64,000 bases of DNA from positions 1 to 64,000 of the forward strand of contig NZ_FONV01000029.1 of NCBI RefSeq assembly GCF_900113015.1, written 5' to 3'. The notes under the pieces were generated by a model, which saw only the letters and a list, made by a program, of their open reading frames with translations, searched no databases and was not told the origin of the DNA. This DNA is from Actinoplanes philippinensis. Its GTDB lineage: Bacteria > Actinomycetota > Actinomycetes > Mycobacteriales > Micromonosporaceae. The translations under genes and the position numbers were made by a program. Positions 44,137 through 52,940 of this stretch are shown piece after piece. The first letter of the stretch is position 1, and each line of letters starts with the position of its first letter.

Positions 44137-47100
44137 ATGCGCCACCCACGGGCAGAGTCCGCGCCAGCTCCGGTGGGCGGAGCCGCCCCCGCCGCCGTGT
44201 GGCGGATGCGCCTGATCGCGGTGTGCCTGGGATTGACGGCGCTCGCGTTCCTGCAGGACCCGGGCCAGATCGTCATCGACACCAAGGTCGATCTCGTGGT
44301 CGACCCGGCGGGGTGGCTGGGCCGGGCCCTGAGCGTCTGGGACCCGAACGGGACGTTCGGACAGCTGCAGAACCAGGCGTACGGCTACCTCTGGCCGATG
44401 GGCGCGTTCTTCCTGGCGGGCAAGTCGATCGCGCTGCCGGCCTGGGTGATCCAGCGGCTCTGGTGGTCGGTGGTCATGACGGTCGCCTGCACCGGCGTGG
44501 TGAAGCTGGCCGAGCGGCTCGGCATCGGCTCGGAGTGGACGCGGCTCGTCGCCGGTGTGGCCTTCGCGCTCTCCCCGCGGATGATCACCGAGCTGGGCCC
44601 GATCTCGGTCGAGGCGTGGCCCAGCGCCGTCGCGCCGTGGGTGCTGATCCCGCTCGTCGGCCTCGCGCACGGCCGATCGGTGGCCCGGTCGGTGACCCGC
44701 TCGGCGCTCGCGGTGGCCTGCGCCGGTGGTGTCAACGCGACGGCGGTGCTGGCCGTCGTGCCGCTGGCCGGCCTGTGGCTGCTCGGGCTGCGGCCCTTCG
44801 GCCTGCGGGTGAAGGCGCTGCTGGCCTGGGGTGTGGCGGTCGCCTGCGCCACCGCCTGGTGGCTGGGCCCGCTGCTCGTGCTGGGCCGTTACAGCCCCCC
44901 GTTCCTGGACTACATCGAGACCGCGAGCGTGACGACGGCGCCGACCGACATGGTCTCGGTGCTGCGCGGAGCGTCGCACTGGCACGCCTACCTCTCCAGC
45001 TCGTTCGGGCCGCCGTGGACGGCAGGCTGGCGGATCGCCACCGAGCAAAGCCTGATCCTGGCCACCCTGGTCGTCGCCGGCCTGGGCGTGGCCGGCCTGG
45101 CCCGTCGTGGCATGCCGCACCGCTGGTTCCTGGTCACCGGTCTGCTGTGCGGGCTCGCCCTCGTCGGTCTCGGACACATCGGCAGCGTGGCCGGGCTCTT
45201 TTCGGAATCGCAGCAGGCTTTTCTGGACGCGGCCGGCGCCCCGCTGCGCAACGTGCACAAGTTCGACGTGGTGATCCGGCTGCCGCTGACCCTCGGCCTG
45301 GCCCACCTGCTGACCGTCGTCAGCCGGGCCGCCGCCACCGTGCCCCGCCCGCGGCTGCGGCTCGCCCAGCTGCGCGCCGCCGGGGTCGGCGGCATCGCCC
45401 TGCTCGCGATCGCCGCGGTCGCCGCGCCGGCGCTCGGCGGCGGGCTGGCCGCGCAGGGCAGCTTCAAGGAGGTCCCCGGCTACTGGCGGGAGGCGACCGA
45501 CTGGCTCGACAACAACCTCGACCAGGAGCACGTGCTGGTGGTGCCCGGGTCCCGGTTCCCCCGATACCTGTGGGGCAGCCCGAGCGACGAGATCACCCAG
45601 CCGCTGATGGACAAGCGGTGGGGTGTGCGCAGCTCGATCCCGCTGACCCCGCCGGAGACCATCCGGGTGCTGGACACCATCGAGCAGACCCTCACCAGCG
45701 GCGCCGGCTCGGCAGGCCTGGCCGAGTACCTGCGCCGCTCCGGGGTGCGCTACCTGCTGCTGCGATCGGACCTGGCGTACGGCCGGTCCGGCGCCACCCA
45801 GCCGGTCATCGTCAAGCAGGCGCTCTCCCGATCACCGGGCCTGCGCCCGGTCACGTCCTTCGGGCCGTACGTGGGCGGTGGCCAGTTGCCGGGCATCTAC
45901 ATCGACAACGGGCTCGACGTGAAGGTGCGGACCCTGGAGATCTGGGCCGTCGACGAGCCGGCCGAGCCCGTGGTGGCGTACGACGCGGCCGGCCTGACCA
46001 CCCTGGTCGGCGGCCCGGAGTCGGTCCTGGACGCGGCCACCGCCGGGGTGCTTCCGGAGGGCCCGACGGTGCTCGCCGGGGACCGCACCGAGGCGACCCC
46101 GGACGGCCCGGTGATCGTCACCGACGGCCTGCGCCGGCGGGAGATCGCTTTCGGCCGCTCGCACGACAGCGCCTCGGCCACCATGCGGGCCTCCGATCAG
46201 GCGCGGCTGGGCACACCGGCCCGTGACTACCTGCCGGAATGGGCCGAGGGCCACGAGACCGTCGCCGAGTACCGGGGCGTCAAGTCGATCACCGCCTCCA
46301 GCGCCTTCTCGGACGCCCAGCCGCTGAGCGGGGCACGGCCGGGCTATCAGCCGTACGCGGCGATGGACGGCGACCCGGCCACCTCCTGGCGGTCCGCGCC
46401 CGGCACGATCGCCACCGAGCAGTGGTTCGAGGTGCGGTTCAACGCCCCGCGGGTGATCAGCTCGGTGAGCCTGCGCTTCGACGAGGGCACCGACTCGGTG
46501 CCGACCCGGATCACCGTGACCTCCGGTGACCATCCGCCGGTCAGCCGGGCCGTCGACACCAGCATCACGACCACCGTGCCACTGGGCGCCACCCTGCCCA
46601 CCGACCGGGTCCGGATCACCTTCGACGAGGTGCTGGACCGGCGGATCGGCTTCGGCGGGGTCGGCATCACCGAGCTGGCGTTCCCCGGGGTGACCGCGGA
46701 ACGGACCCTGCGGGTCCCCGGCTCCCCGGTCACCGGCACGGCGCCGGGCATGGTGTTCACCGCGGCGCCGAGCGTGCCCGCGTGCTACTTCTCCGACAGC
46801 GGCCAGGCCGCCTGCAACCCCGACCTGGCCCGCGCGTCCGAGGACGGCACCGAGATCAACCGCGCCACCACCCAGCCGGTCGCGGCCGACTACGACCTGG
46901 CCGTCCAGGCCCGGCCGCGCCCGGGAGCGGCGCTCGACGCGCTGCTCGACGCGGGCGGGAAGGCCGCCGTCGCGCGCCGGATCCGGCCGGCCGTCACCGC
47001 GTCCAGCATCGGCGTGCCGGAGCCCGCCGCCAGGCCGGGAGCGGTGGCCGACGGTGATCCCGGCACCGCGTGGTATGCCGCCGACGAGGACCGGGAGCCC

Positions 47101-48420
47101 TGGCTGCGGCTGGTCTGGCCGGCCCGGCGGGAGGTCTCCGGGGTGCGGCTCACGCTCACCGCGGGCACGGCCGCGGCCCAGCCGTGGAAGGTGACGGCGA
47201 TCGGGGACGGCGACATCCGGACCGGATTCCTCAACGCGGAGGGCGTCCTGGCCTTCGCGCCGCCGATGACCACCGACGAGCTCACCGTGCTGATCTCCGA
47301 CTCGGTGTCGGCGGCGAGCTACGACCCGTACCGCAACTCCCAGCACAACCTGCCGGTCGCGGTCAGCGAGCTCACCGCCCTGCCGGACACCGCGCCGGAC
47401 CTGAACGTGGCGACCGCCAAGGTCGACCTCGGCTGCGGCAGCGGGCCGCGGGTCACCGTCGCCGGGTCGATCCGGCAGACCTCGCTGATCGCCAGCCGGC
47501 GTGACCTGGTCCAGCTGCGCGAGGTGGACGCCCTGGTCTGCGGCCCCGACGCCAAGAAGACGCTGCGGATCGACGCCGGCGAGACCCGGGTGCTGGCGAC
47601 CGCGTCGGCGGTGGCCGTGCCGACGCAGGTGGCTCTCACCCCGCACAGCGCCGGCCCGGCCGCGAAACAGCAGATCAAGCCGGTCGGCTTCGCCACCACC
47701 ACGTCGGTGAGGACGCCGGTCCGGATCGACGCGTGGGGCGCCACCCTGCGGCGGCTGCATCTGGGCATGTATGTGGGCGAGCGGGTGCTGGCGCTGCGGG
47801 AGAACGCCAACGCCGGCTGGTCGGCCAGCATCGACGGCGAGGAGCTGCCGGTGATCAAGGTCGACGGCTGGCAGCAGGCGTGGCTGGTCCCGGCCGGCGC
47901 GTCCGGCGAGGTGGTCCTCCGGTTCGGTCCGGACCGGATCTACACGGCCACGATGAGCGGCGGCGCGCTGCTGCTGCTCGGCGTGGTCGTGGTGGCGGCG
48001 CTGGCCGGCTCCGGCCGGCTGCCCGGCTCCCGCGCGCCCGCCGCGACGACGCCGGCCGGGGTGCCTGGCCGGCGGCGCCATCGGGTCGTGCCCGCGCTCT
48101 TCGGCGGGGTGGCGCTGCTGCTGGTCGGCGGCACCGCGGCGGCCGGTCTGGCGCTGATCATCGGAGCCGCCGTGCTGATGCTGAGGGTGCTGCGGCCGTA
48201 CTTCGGAACGCACGACCGCAGGCGGCTCAGCCGGCTGAGCCTGCTCGCCGGCCGGCTGCTGCCGGTGGCCCTCTTCGCGCTGGCCGGCTGGCTGGCGCTG
48301 ACCATCGGCGGGCACACCGCGGCGCTGCCTCAGCTGACCGCGCTGGCCTCCGCGGTGCTCCTCTGGCTCTCGGTGCTGGTCGGCCCGGGCTTCCGCGGCC
48401 AGCGGTGGCTCAAGCGCTGA
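44137..48420 (+). CDS. aftD: AftD-type alpha-(1->3)-arabinofuranosyltransferase (DUF3367 family)
   Basis: The 1427-residue protein has about 11 N-terminal spans. They include the GT-C signature region 'VIDTKVDLVVDPAGWLGRAL' and 'LWPMGAFF' (conserved acidic residues in the first exterior loop) and 'FALSPRMITELGPISVEAWP'. A long exterior part contains F5/8C-like sugar-binding domains at about 710-855 and 945-1085. The end has 3-4 further spans. Length and order match mycobacterial AftD (about 1400 residues), which adds arabinofuranose from decaprenyl-phospho-arabinose to envelope arabinan. Neighbouring DUF2613, GT4, acyltransferase and DUF3068 genes support this. The ATG follows GGGAGA. The last 91 bp overlap the convergent acyltransferase gene. 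Confidence 0.85.
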   Translation: MRHPRAESAPAPVGGAAPAAVWRMRLIAVCLGLTALAFLQDPGQIVIDTKVDLVVDPAGWLGRALSVWDPNGTFGQLQNQAYGYLWPMGAFFLAGKSIALPAWVIQRLWWSVVMTVACTGVVKLAERLGIGSEWTRLVAGVAFALSPRMITELGPISVEAWPSAVAPWVLIPLVGLAHGRSVARSVTRSALAVACAGGVNATAVLAVVPLAGLWLLGLRPFGLRVKALLAWGVAVACATAWWLGPLLVLGRYSPPFLDYIETASVTTAPTDMVSVLRGASHWHAYLSSSFGPPWTAGWRIATEQSLILATLVVAGLGVAGLARRGMPHRWFLVTGLLCGLALVGLGHIGSVAGLFSESQQAFLDAAGAPLRNVHKFDVVIRLPLTLGLAHLLTVVSRAAATVPRPRLRLAQLRAAGVGGIALLAIAAVAAPALGGGLAAQGSFKEVPGYWREATDWLDNNLDQEHVLVVPGSRFPRYLWGSPSDEITQPLMDKRWGVRSSIPLTPPETIRVLDTIEQTLTSGAGSAGLAEYLRRSGVRYLLLRSDLAYGRSGATQPVIVKQALSRSPGLRPVTSFGPYVGGGQLPGIYIDNGLDVKVRTLEIWAVDEPAEPVVAYDAAGLTTLVGGPESVLDAATAGVLPEGPTVLAGDRTEATPDGPVIVTDGLRRREIAFGRSHDSASATMRASDQARLGTPARDYLPEWAEGHETVAEYRGVKSITASSAFSDAQPLSGARPGYQPYAAMDGDPATSWRSAPGTIATEQWFEVRFNAPRVISSVSLRFDEGTDSVPTRITVTSGDHPPVSRAVDTSITTTVPLGATLPTDRVRITFDEVLDRRIGFGGVGITELAFPGVTAERTLRVPGSPVTGTAPGMVFTAAPSVPACYFSDSGQAACNPDLARASEDGTEINRATTQPVAADYDLAVQARPRPGAALDALLDAGGKAAVARRIRPAVTASSIGVPEPAARPGAVADGDPGTAWYAADEDREPWLRLVWPARREVSGVRLTLTAGTAAAQPWKVTAIGDGDIRTGFLNAEGVLAFAPPMTTDELTVLISDSVSAASYDPYRNSQHNLPVAVSELTALPDTAPDLNVATAKVDLGCGSGPRVTVAGSIRQTSLIASRRDLVQLREVDALVCGPDAKKTLRIDAGETRVLATASAVAVPTQVALTPHSAGPAAKQQIKPVGFATTTSVRTPVRIDAWGATLRRLHLGMYVGERVLALRENANAGWSASIDGEELPVIKVDGWQQAWLVPAGASGEVVLRFGPDRIYTATMSGGALLLLGVVVVAALAGSGRLPGSRAPAATTPAGVPGRRRHRVVPALFGGVALLLVGGTAAAGLALIIGAAVLMLRVLRPYFGTHDRRRLSRLSLLAGRLLPVALFALAGWLALTIGGHTAALPQLTALASAVLLWLSVLVGPGFRGQRWLKR

Positions 48421-49529
48421 CAGGGGCTCTCCACCAGGTAATAGCAGAGGGCGGCGAGCAGCAGCCCACCGGCGAGGGTGAGGGCGAGGGTGCCGGCGAA
48501 CGACCCGGAGAACTCCGGGCGGCCGGTGACCCAGTAGATCGACTCGATGACGAAGGGGTGCCACAGGAACAGGCCGTAGGAGACCGCGCCGAGCCACTTG
48601 ACGGTGCCGCCGCTGAGAGCCTGCTTGGTGCGGGTCTGCGGGCCGAACGCGAGCGGCACCACGATCAGGACCGCGAGCAGCATGTAGAGCACCAGCTTGA
48701 CGGCGAACTCACCGGGGGTCGGCTCGGCCAGGTCGTGCGGGCCGGCGACCGGGGTGGTGGCGATGGCGAAGACCGCGAACGCCGCCGTCCAGCAGGCCAG
48801 CGGGGCGGCGGCCATGCCGTCGAGGAAGCCCCACCGGGCCATCCGGCCGTCCCGCAGGCCGACGTGCACGGCGGCGAGCAGCATGCCGGCGCCGAACCAC
48901 AGGCCGTAGGCGGGCAGCCACATGGTGTGCGGCGTCGGGGCGAGCACCCCGCCCGCGATCAGCCCGACCCATGCCCCGGTGACCAGCACCGAGCCGGCGA
49001 CGATCGTCCAGGGCCGGCCGGACCGGTGCCGGCCGGACGTCAGGTACACCCCGAAGACCGGGAGCAGCAGGTAGAAGACCACCTCGGTGGCGAGGCTCCA
49101 GGTCTGGCTGAGGCCGTGCCGGAGGTTGCCGGCCTCATAGATCTGGGTGAGCGTGAAGTGCCGGATCCAGTCGGCGTTGGTGGCGTTCGCGTTGCGGGGC
49201 AGCACGAGCAGGCAGACCACCACGGTCACCCAGTAGGCCGGGAGGATCCGCATGGCCCGGCGCCACAGGTACCGCAGGGGGTCCGGAGCCGCCTTGCCGG
49301 CCGCTTTCGCATGGACCCAGGGACGGAAGAGCAGGAAGCCGGAGAGCACGAAGAACACCGCCACACCCGCGTCCAGACGGGAGAGCCAGCCGCCCCAGAC
49401 TCCACCCCCGGTGTTGATGCCGGTGGCGAACCCGACATGGTGCCCGACAACGGCCACCGAGCCGATGACGCGCACCGCGTCGAGAGCCGGGACACGGTGC
49501 AGGGTGGGCGTTGAAATCGGTGCAGACAT
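48330..49529 (-). CDS. Acyltransferase 3 family membrane protein
   Basis: The 399-residue protein has about 10 spans and the acyltransferase-3 pattern: N-terminal 'VPALDAVRVIGSVAVVGHHVGFATG' with the catalytic-type His pair, 'GVAVFFVLSGFLLFRPWV', 'YLWRRAMRILPAYW' and 'TWSLATEVVFYLLLPVFGVYL'. The C-terminus is 'VSYGLFLWHPFVIESI'. Such enzymes O-acetylate or acylate envelope sugars. A homologue (Rv0228) lies in the comparable mycobacterial locus. ATG 49529 is used. The C-terminal ~30 residues are encoded in the overlap with the AftD-type gene. Confidence 0.88.
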   Translation of the reverse strand: MSAPISTPTLHRVPALDAVRVIGSVAVVGHHVGFATGINTGGGVWGGWLSRLDAGVAVFFVLSGFLLFRPWVHAKAAGKAAPDPLRYLWRRAMRILPAYWVTVVVCLLVLPRNANATNADWIRHFTLTQIYEAGNLRHGLSQTWSLATEVVFYLLLPVFGVYLTSGRHRSGRPWTIVAGSVLVTGAWVGLIAGGVLAPTPHTMWLPAYGLWFGAGMLLAAVHVGLRDGRMARWGFLDGMAAAPLACWTAAFAVFAIATTPVAGPHDLAEPTPGEFAVKLVLYMLLAVLIVVPLAFGPQTRTKQALSGGTVKWLGAVSYGLFLWHPFVIESIYWVTGRPEFSGSFAGTLALTLAGGLLLAALCYYLVESPCQRLSHRWPRKPGPTSTESQRSTAEASAVS

Positions 49530-49639
49530 GTGCCGTCCAAGGGTTCCGTAACCATGTAACCGACGAGTAACCTCCGGTCATTATCGGCGACGGGCTCACT
49601 CTTAAGGGATAGCAGTCGGCCGTCTGAATGGGAGGATCA

Positions 49640-50740
49640 GTGAAAGCTCGTCTGGGTGCCGTGCTGTTCGGCATCGGCTTCTTCGCGGTGGTGGTGGCCG
49701 CGGGGGTGGCGTTCTACGTGGCGCCGTCGGCGGCCCGGCTGCCCTATGACCTCAAGCTGTGCACGCCGCAGGTCACCGAGGACTGCCTCAAGCCCAGTGT
49801 GGCCGAGGCCAAGAACGCGCGGTTCCTCTACACCGAGGGTGGCGCCAACCCGGTCGTCAAGATCGAGACGGGCACGGTCCGCTCCACCACGGAGATCCAG
49901 CCGCTGGCGGACACCACCGACAAAGAGCTCGACGGCGGCACCATCGATGACAACACCGTCATCTGGAAGGCGTACGGCACCGGGACCTGGGTCGAGCAGA
50001 ACAAGGTCCTCACCGCGTACGAGGCACGTCTCGCCGTCGACCGGAAGACCGCGGCCGCCGTCAACTGGCCCGGCCAGCAGCTCGACGATGTCGCGAAGGT
50101 CCAGGGCAGCACCGCTTCGACGCCCGATCCCGTGACCTTCACCGGTCAGCTCTACAAGTTCCCGTTCGGGACCGAGCAGACCACGTACCAGTACTTCGAC
50201 CGTGACGTGAAGAAGGCGTTCCCGATCGAGTACAAGGGCACCGAGGACATCCAGGGCCTGGAGACGTACAAGTTCGTGCAGGTCATCCCGGAGACTCCGC
50301 TGGCGTTCTCGGCGGACCGGATCAAGTCGCTGCTCGGCGCGTTCGCGACCCCGGACGCCACCAGCGGCCAGGTCGTCTACTCCAACACCCGCACCATCTG
50401 GGTGGAGCCGGTCAGCGGCACGTTCGTCAAGGTCCAGGAGCAGCAGAGCAAGAAGCTGGTGCCGAACGTCGGCCAGCCCACCGCGCTGCTCGAGGGTGAC
50501 TTCTCGTACACCGACGAGACCGTGACCAACAGTGTCGAGTCGGCGGGCGCCAACAAGTCCCAGGTGCTGCTGATCAGCCGTTACCTGCCGATCGGCGCCG
50601 CCGTGTTCGGCGCGCTCCTGCTGATCATCGGCCTGTGGATGGTCACCACCGCCCGCAAGCCCGTGCCGGCGAAGCACGCGGCGGGTGGCAAGCACGAGGA
50701 GATCACCGAGCCGGTCAGCGTGGAGAAGTCCGCCGGCTGA
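49640..50740 (+). CDS. DUF3068 (PorA-family) membrane protein
   Basis: The 366-residue protein has a span at each end (about 7-28 and 318-340) around an exterior domain. The domain contains 'FYVAPSAARLPYDL', 'VWKAYGTGTW'-like 'VIWKAYGTGTWVEQ', 'QLYKFPFGTEQTTYQYFDRDVKKAFPIEYKGTEDIQGLETYKFVQ' and 'IWVEPVSGTFVKVQE'. This is the DUF3068/PF11271 pattern, found next to envelope genes in mycobacteria (Rv0227c). The function is unresolved. GTG 49640 is preferred, because the in-frame ATG 49628 lies within the sequence that provides its GGGAGG ribosome site. A strong terminator follows. Confidence 0.82.
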   Translation: MKARLGAVLFGIGFFAVVVAAGVAFYVAPSAARLPYDLKLCTPQVTEDCLKPSVAEAKNARFLYTEGGANPVVKIETGTVRSTTEIQPLADTTDKELDGGTIDDNTVIWKAYGTGTWVEQNKVLTAYEARLAVDRKTAAAVNWPGQQLDDVAKVQGSTASTPDPVTFTGQLYKFPFGTEQTTYQYFDRDVKKAFPIEYKGTEDIQGLETYKFVQVIPETPLAFSADRIKSLLGAFATPDATSGQVVYSNTRTIWVEPVSGTFVKVQEQQSKKLVPNVGQPTALLEGDFSYTDETVTNSVESAGANKSQVLLISRYLPIGAAVFGALLLIIGLWMVTTARKPVPAKHAAGGKHEEITEPVSVEKSAG

Positions 50741-50754
50741 TCGATTCCGATCGC

Positions 50755-50797
50755 CCGAGGGCCCGCATTCCCTAGTGAGGGGAATGCGGGCCCTCGG
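50755..50797 (+). terminator. Strong terminator after the DUF3068 gene
   Basis: A perfect 18-bp stem (50755-50772 with 50780-50797) and a 7-nt loop are followed by TCTTTCC. It starts 14 nt after the stop codon. Confidence 0.9.
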
Positions 50798-50925
50798 TCT
50801 TTCCGCCGGATCGACTGTGGACAATCCGGGTGGCGACGGTCGGCCGTTCCGCCTCTCTGGGCATCATCCGAACGGCCACCTGATCGGGTCACTGCTGGTC
50901 ATCGACGTGTGGCACTCTATCGATC

Positions 50926-52809
50926 ATGTCGAAGGCAGAGCCCGAAGTGGCTGAACGTTCCCCCGAGGCGCCGGTGGCGGAGGAGCCCGGCCGGCTCGGG
51001 CGCTGGGTCCGGTCCGACCCGGTCCGGGCGGTGGCGATCGCCCTGATCCTGGCGTCGGTGGCGTGGCGGGCCGCGATCGCCGACCGGGGCTGGTTCTCGC
51101 AGGACGAGTTCGTGATCGCGAACCGCGCCATCGACACCGGACTCACCCCGGACTTCCTGCTCGGCGTCTTCAACGACCACCTGATGCCCGGCGGCCTGCT
51201 GGTGGCCTGGCTGCTCGTCCGGGTCGACGGACTGGAGGGCTGGCCGTGGCTGCTGATGCTCGTCGCCGCCCAGGCCACGCTCAGTGTGGCGTTCTACCGT
51301 CTGCTGCGGACCCTGCTGCGCCCCGGGTGGGCCCTGCTGGTGCCGCTCTGCATGCTCCTGTTCAGCCCGCTGACCCTGGAGGTCAGCTCACTGTGGATGG
51401 TCGGGCTGCTGATGCTGCCGGTGCAGCTGGCCATGGTGCTCGCCATCGGCGCGCAGGTGCGGTATGCGCGGACCGGCCGTCATCGGCACGTGATCAGCCT
51501 GGTGCTGGCGGTGCTGTTCGGCCTGGCCTTCGACACCAAGGCGCTGCTGATCATCCCGCTCGTCTTCCTGCTGACCGTCTTCCTGCTGAGCAGCGGGCCG
51601 GCCTGGGCGAGCATCCGGTCGGCGATCCGCCGGTTCTGGCCCGGCTGGCTGGCCCTGGCCGCGGTGGCCGGCGCGTACGTGCCGTACTACGTCTCGCTGC
51701 CCCGCGCGGAGTTGCAGCAGCCCGGCTCGCCGACCGGTGTGGTGACCTTCGTGGTCGACCTGATCGGCGCCACTCTCGTGCCCGGGCTGTTCGGCGGACC
51801 GTGGGTGTGGGAGTACGCCGGCGACGGCCCGCCCCTGGTCGACCCGCCGGACGTGGGGGTGTGGCTGGCCTGGGCGGCGCTGGTGGCCCTGATCGTGGTG
51901 ACGGTCCGGGCCCGCGCGTCGGCCGGCCGGGCGTGGCTGCTGCTGTTCACGTACGTCGCCATGGTCACCACCCTGTTCGTGGTGACCCGGCTCGGCGGCG
52001 CGCTCGGCACTCTCGGCGCCCTCGTCCCGCGGTATGTGGCGGAGGTGGTGGTGCTCGCGGCGCTGTGTGTCGGCGTGGCGCTGCTGGGGCTGCGCGACCG
52101 GGCTCGGCCCGACGACGCGACGTGGACGGTGCCGCCGCCGCTGCGGGAGCCGGGCGCCTACGCGGTCGGGCTGGTCGTCGCGGTCATCGCCGCGGTGACC
52201 GTGTCGATGGGCACGCTGACCAGCATCGCCCGGTTCAACGACAACTGGCAGACCAAGCACGCGAAGAACTACCTGGAGACGGCGCAGGCCGCCCTCGTCA
52301 CCGCCCCTCCGGGCACCCGGCTGGTCGAGGACACCGTGCCGTACCAGGTGGTCGCCGGCTATTTCCACCCGGACAACCTCCAATCGCACTTCTTCCGGGC
52401 GGCGCCGTTGCAACCGGTCTTCGTGACCGAGGCCGAGACGCCGTCCATGTTCGACGAGGCCGGCCGGATCCGGCCGGCGACCGTGCAGGGCATCGACATC
52501 GTCGAGGGGCCCGACGACGGATGCGGTCACCAGGCCGGGTTCGGCGCCGGCACCCGGATCCCGCTGCGGGCGCCCGCTCCCGACTGGGAGTGGTGGGTCT
52601 ACGTCGGATACCTGAGCTCCGGCGACTCGACGGTGACGCTGCGGCTGGGCGAGGGAGCGCACGAGTTCGAGGTACGGCGCGGGCTCAACCAGATCTACTT
52701 CAAGCTGCAGGGCGCGGGCGACGCCGTCCAGCTCACCATCCACGACCCTGGCGTACGGCTGTGCACCCGGGACATCACGGTCGGGAAGATCACGCCGAAG
52801 GCGTCCTGA
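50926..52809 (+). CDS. Glycosyltransferase-C-like polytopic membrane protein
   Basis: The 627-residue protein has a cytoplasmic N-terminus and about 11 spans, then an exterior C-terminal domain of about 180 residues ('WQTKHAKNYLETAQAAL', 'EDTVPYQVVAGYFHPDN'). The first exterior loop carries 'DRGWFSQDEFVIANRAID' with acidic residues placed as in GT39/GT-C enzymes. The C-terminal end has a jelly-roll-like, possibly sugar-binding part. A donor cannot be named. It follows the DUF3068 gene but behind a strong terminator, so it has its own promoter. No ribosome site is obvious before ATG 50926. Confidence 0.72.
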   Translation: MSKAEPEVAERSPEAPVAEEPGRLGRWVRSDPVRAVAIALILASVAWRAAIADRGWFSQDEFVIANRAIDTGLTPDFLLGVFNDHLMPGGLLVAWLLVRVDGLEGWPWLLMLVAAQATLSVAFYRLLRTLLRPGWALLVPLCMLLFSPLTLEVSSLWMVGLLMLPVQLAMVLAIGAQVRYARTGRHRHVISLVLAVLFGLAFDTKALLIIPLVFLLTVFLLSSGPAWASIRSAIRRFWPGWLALAAVAGAYVPYYVSLPRAELQQPGSPTGVVTFVVDLIGATLVPGLFGGPWVWEYAGDGPPLVDPPDVGVWLAWAALVALIVVTVRARASAGRAWLLLFTYVAMVTTLFVVTRLGGALGTLGALVPRYVAEVVVLAALCVGVALLGLRDRARPDDATWTVPPPLREPGAYAVGLVVAVIAAVTVSMGTLTSIARFNDNWQTKHAKNYLETAQAALVTAPPGTRLVEDTVPYQVVAGYFHPDNLQSHFFRAAPLQPVFVTEAETPSMFDEAGRIRPATVQGIDIVEGPDDGCGHQAGFGAGTRIPLRAPAPDWEWWVYVGYLSSGDSTVTLRLGEGAHEFEVRRGLNQIYFKLQGAGDAVQLTIHDPGVRLCTRDITVGKITPKAS

Positions 52810-52940
52810 GCGGGGCTCACCCCTCTCAACGCGCGGGGGCGGCGGCGGATTCGGGTGGCTCCCGCGACGGTGGGAACCCGCCATCCGATCGGGTCGAAGG
52901 ATGTCGCATTGATCCGGACATCTGGCTAACTTCCGGATGC

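Noticed and set aside
46230..46790. A separate carbohydrate-binding protein gene inside the AftD-type gene
   Set aside because: The F5/8C-like region is in frame with the membrane parts on both sides and no start signal lies before it. It is a domain of the same protein.
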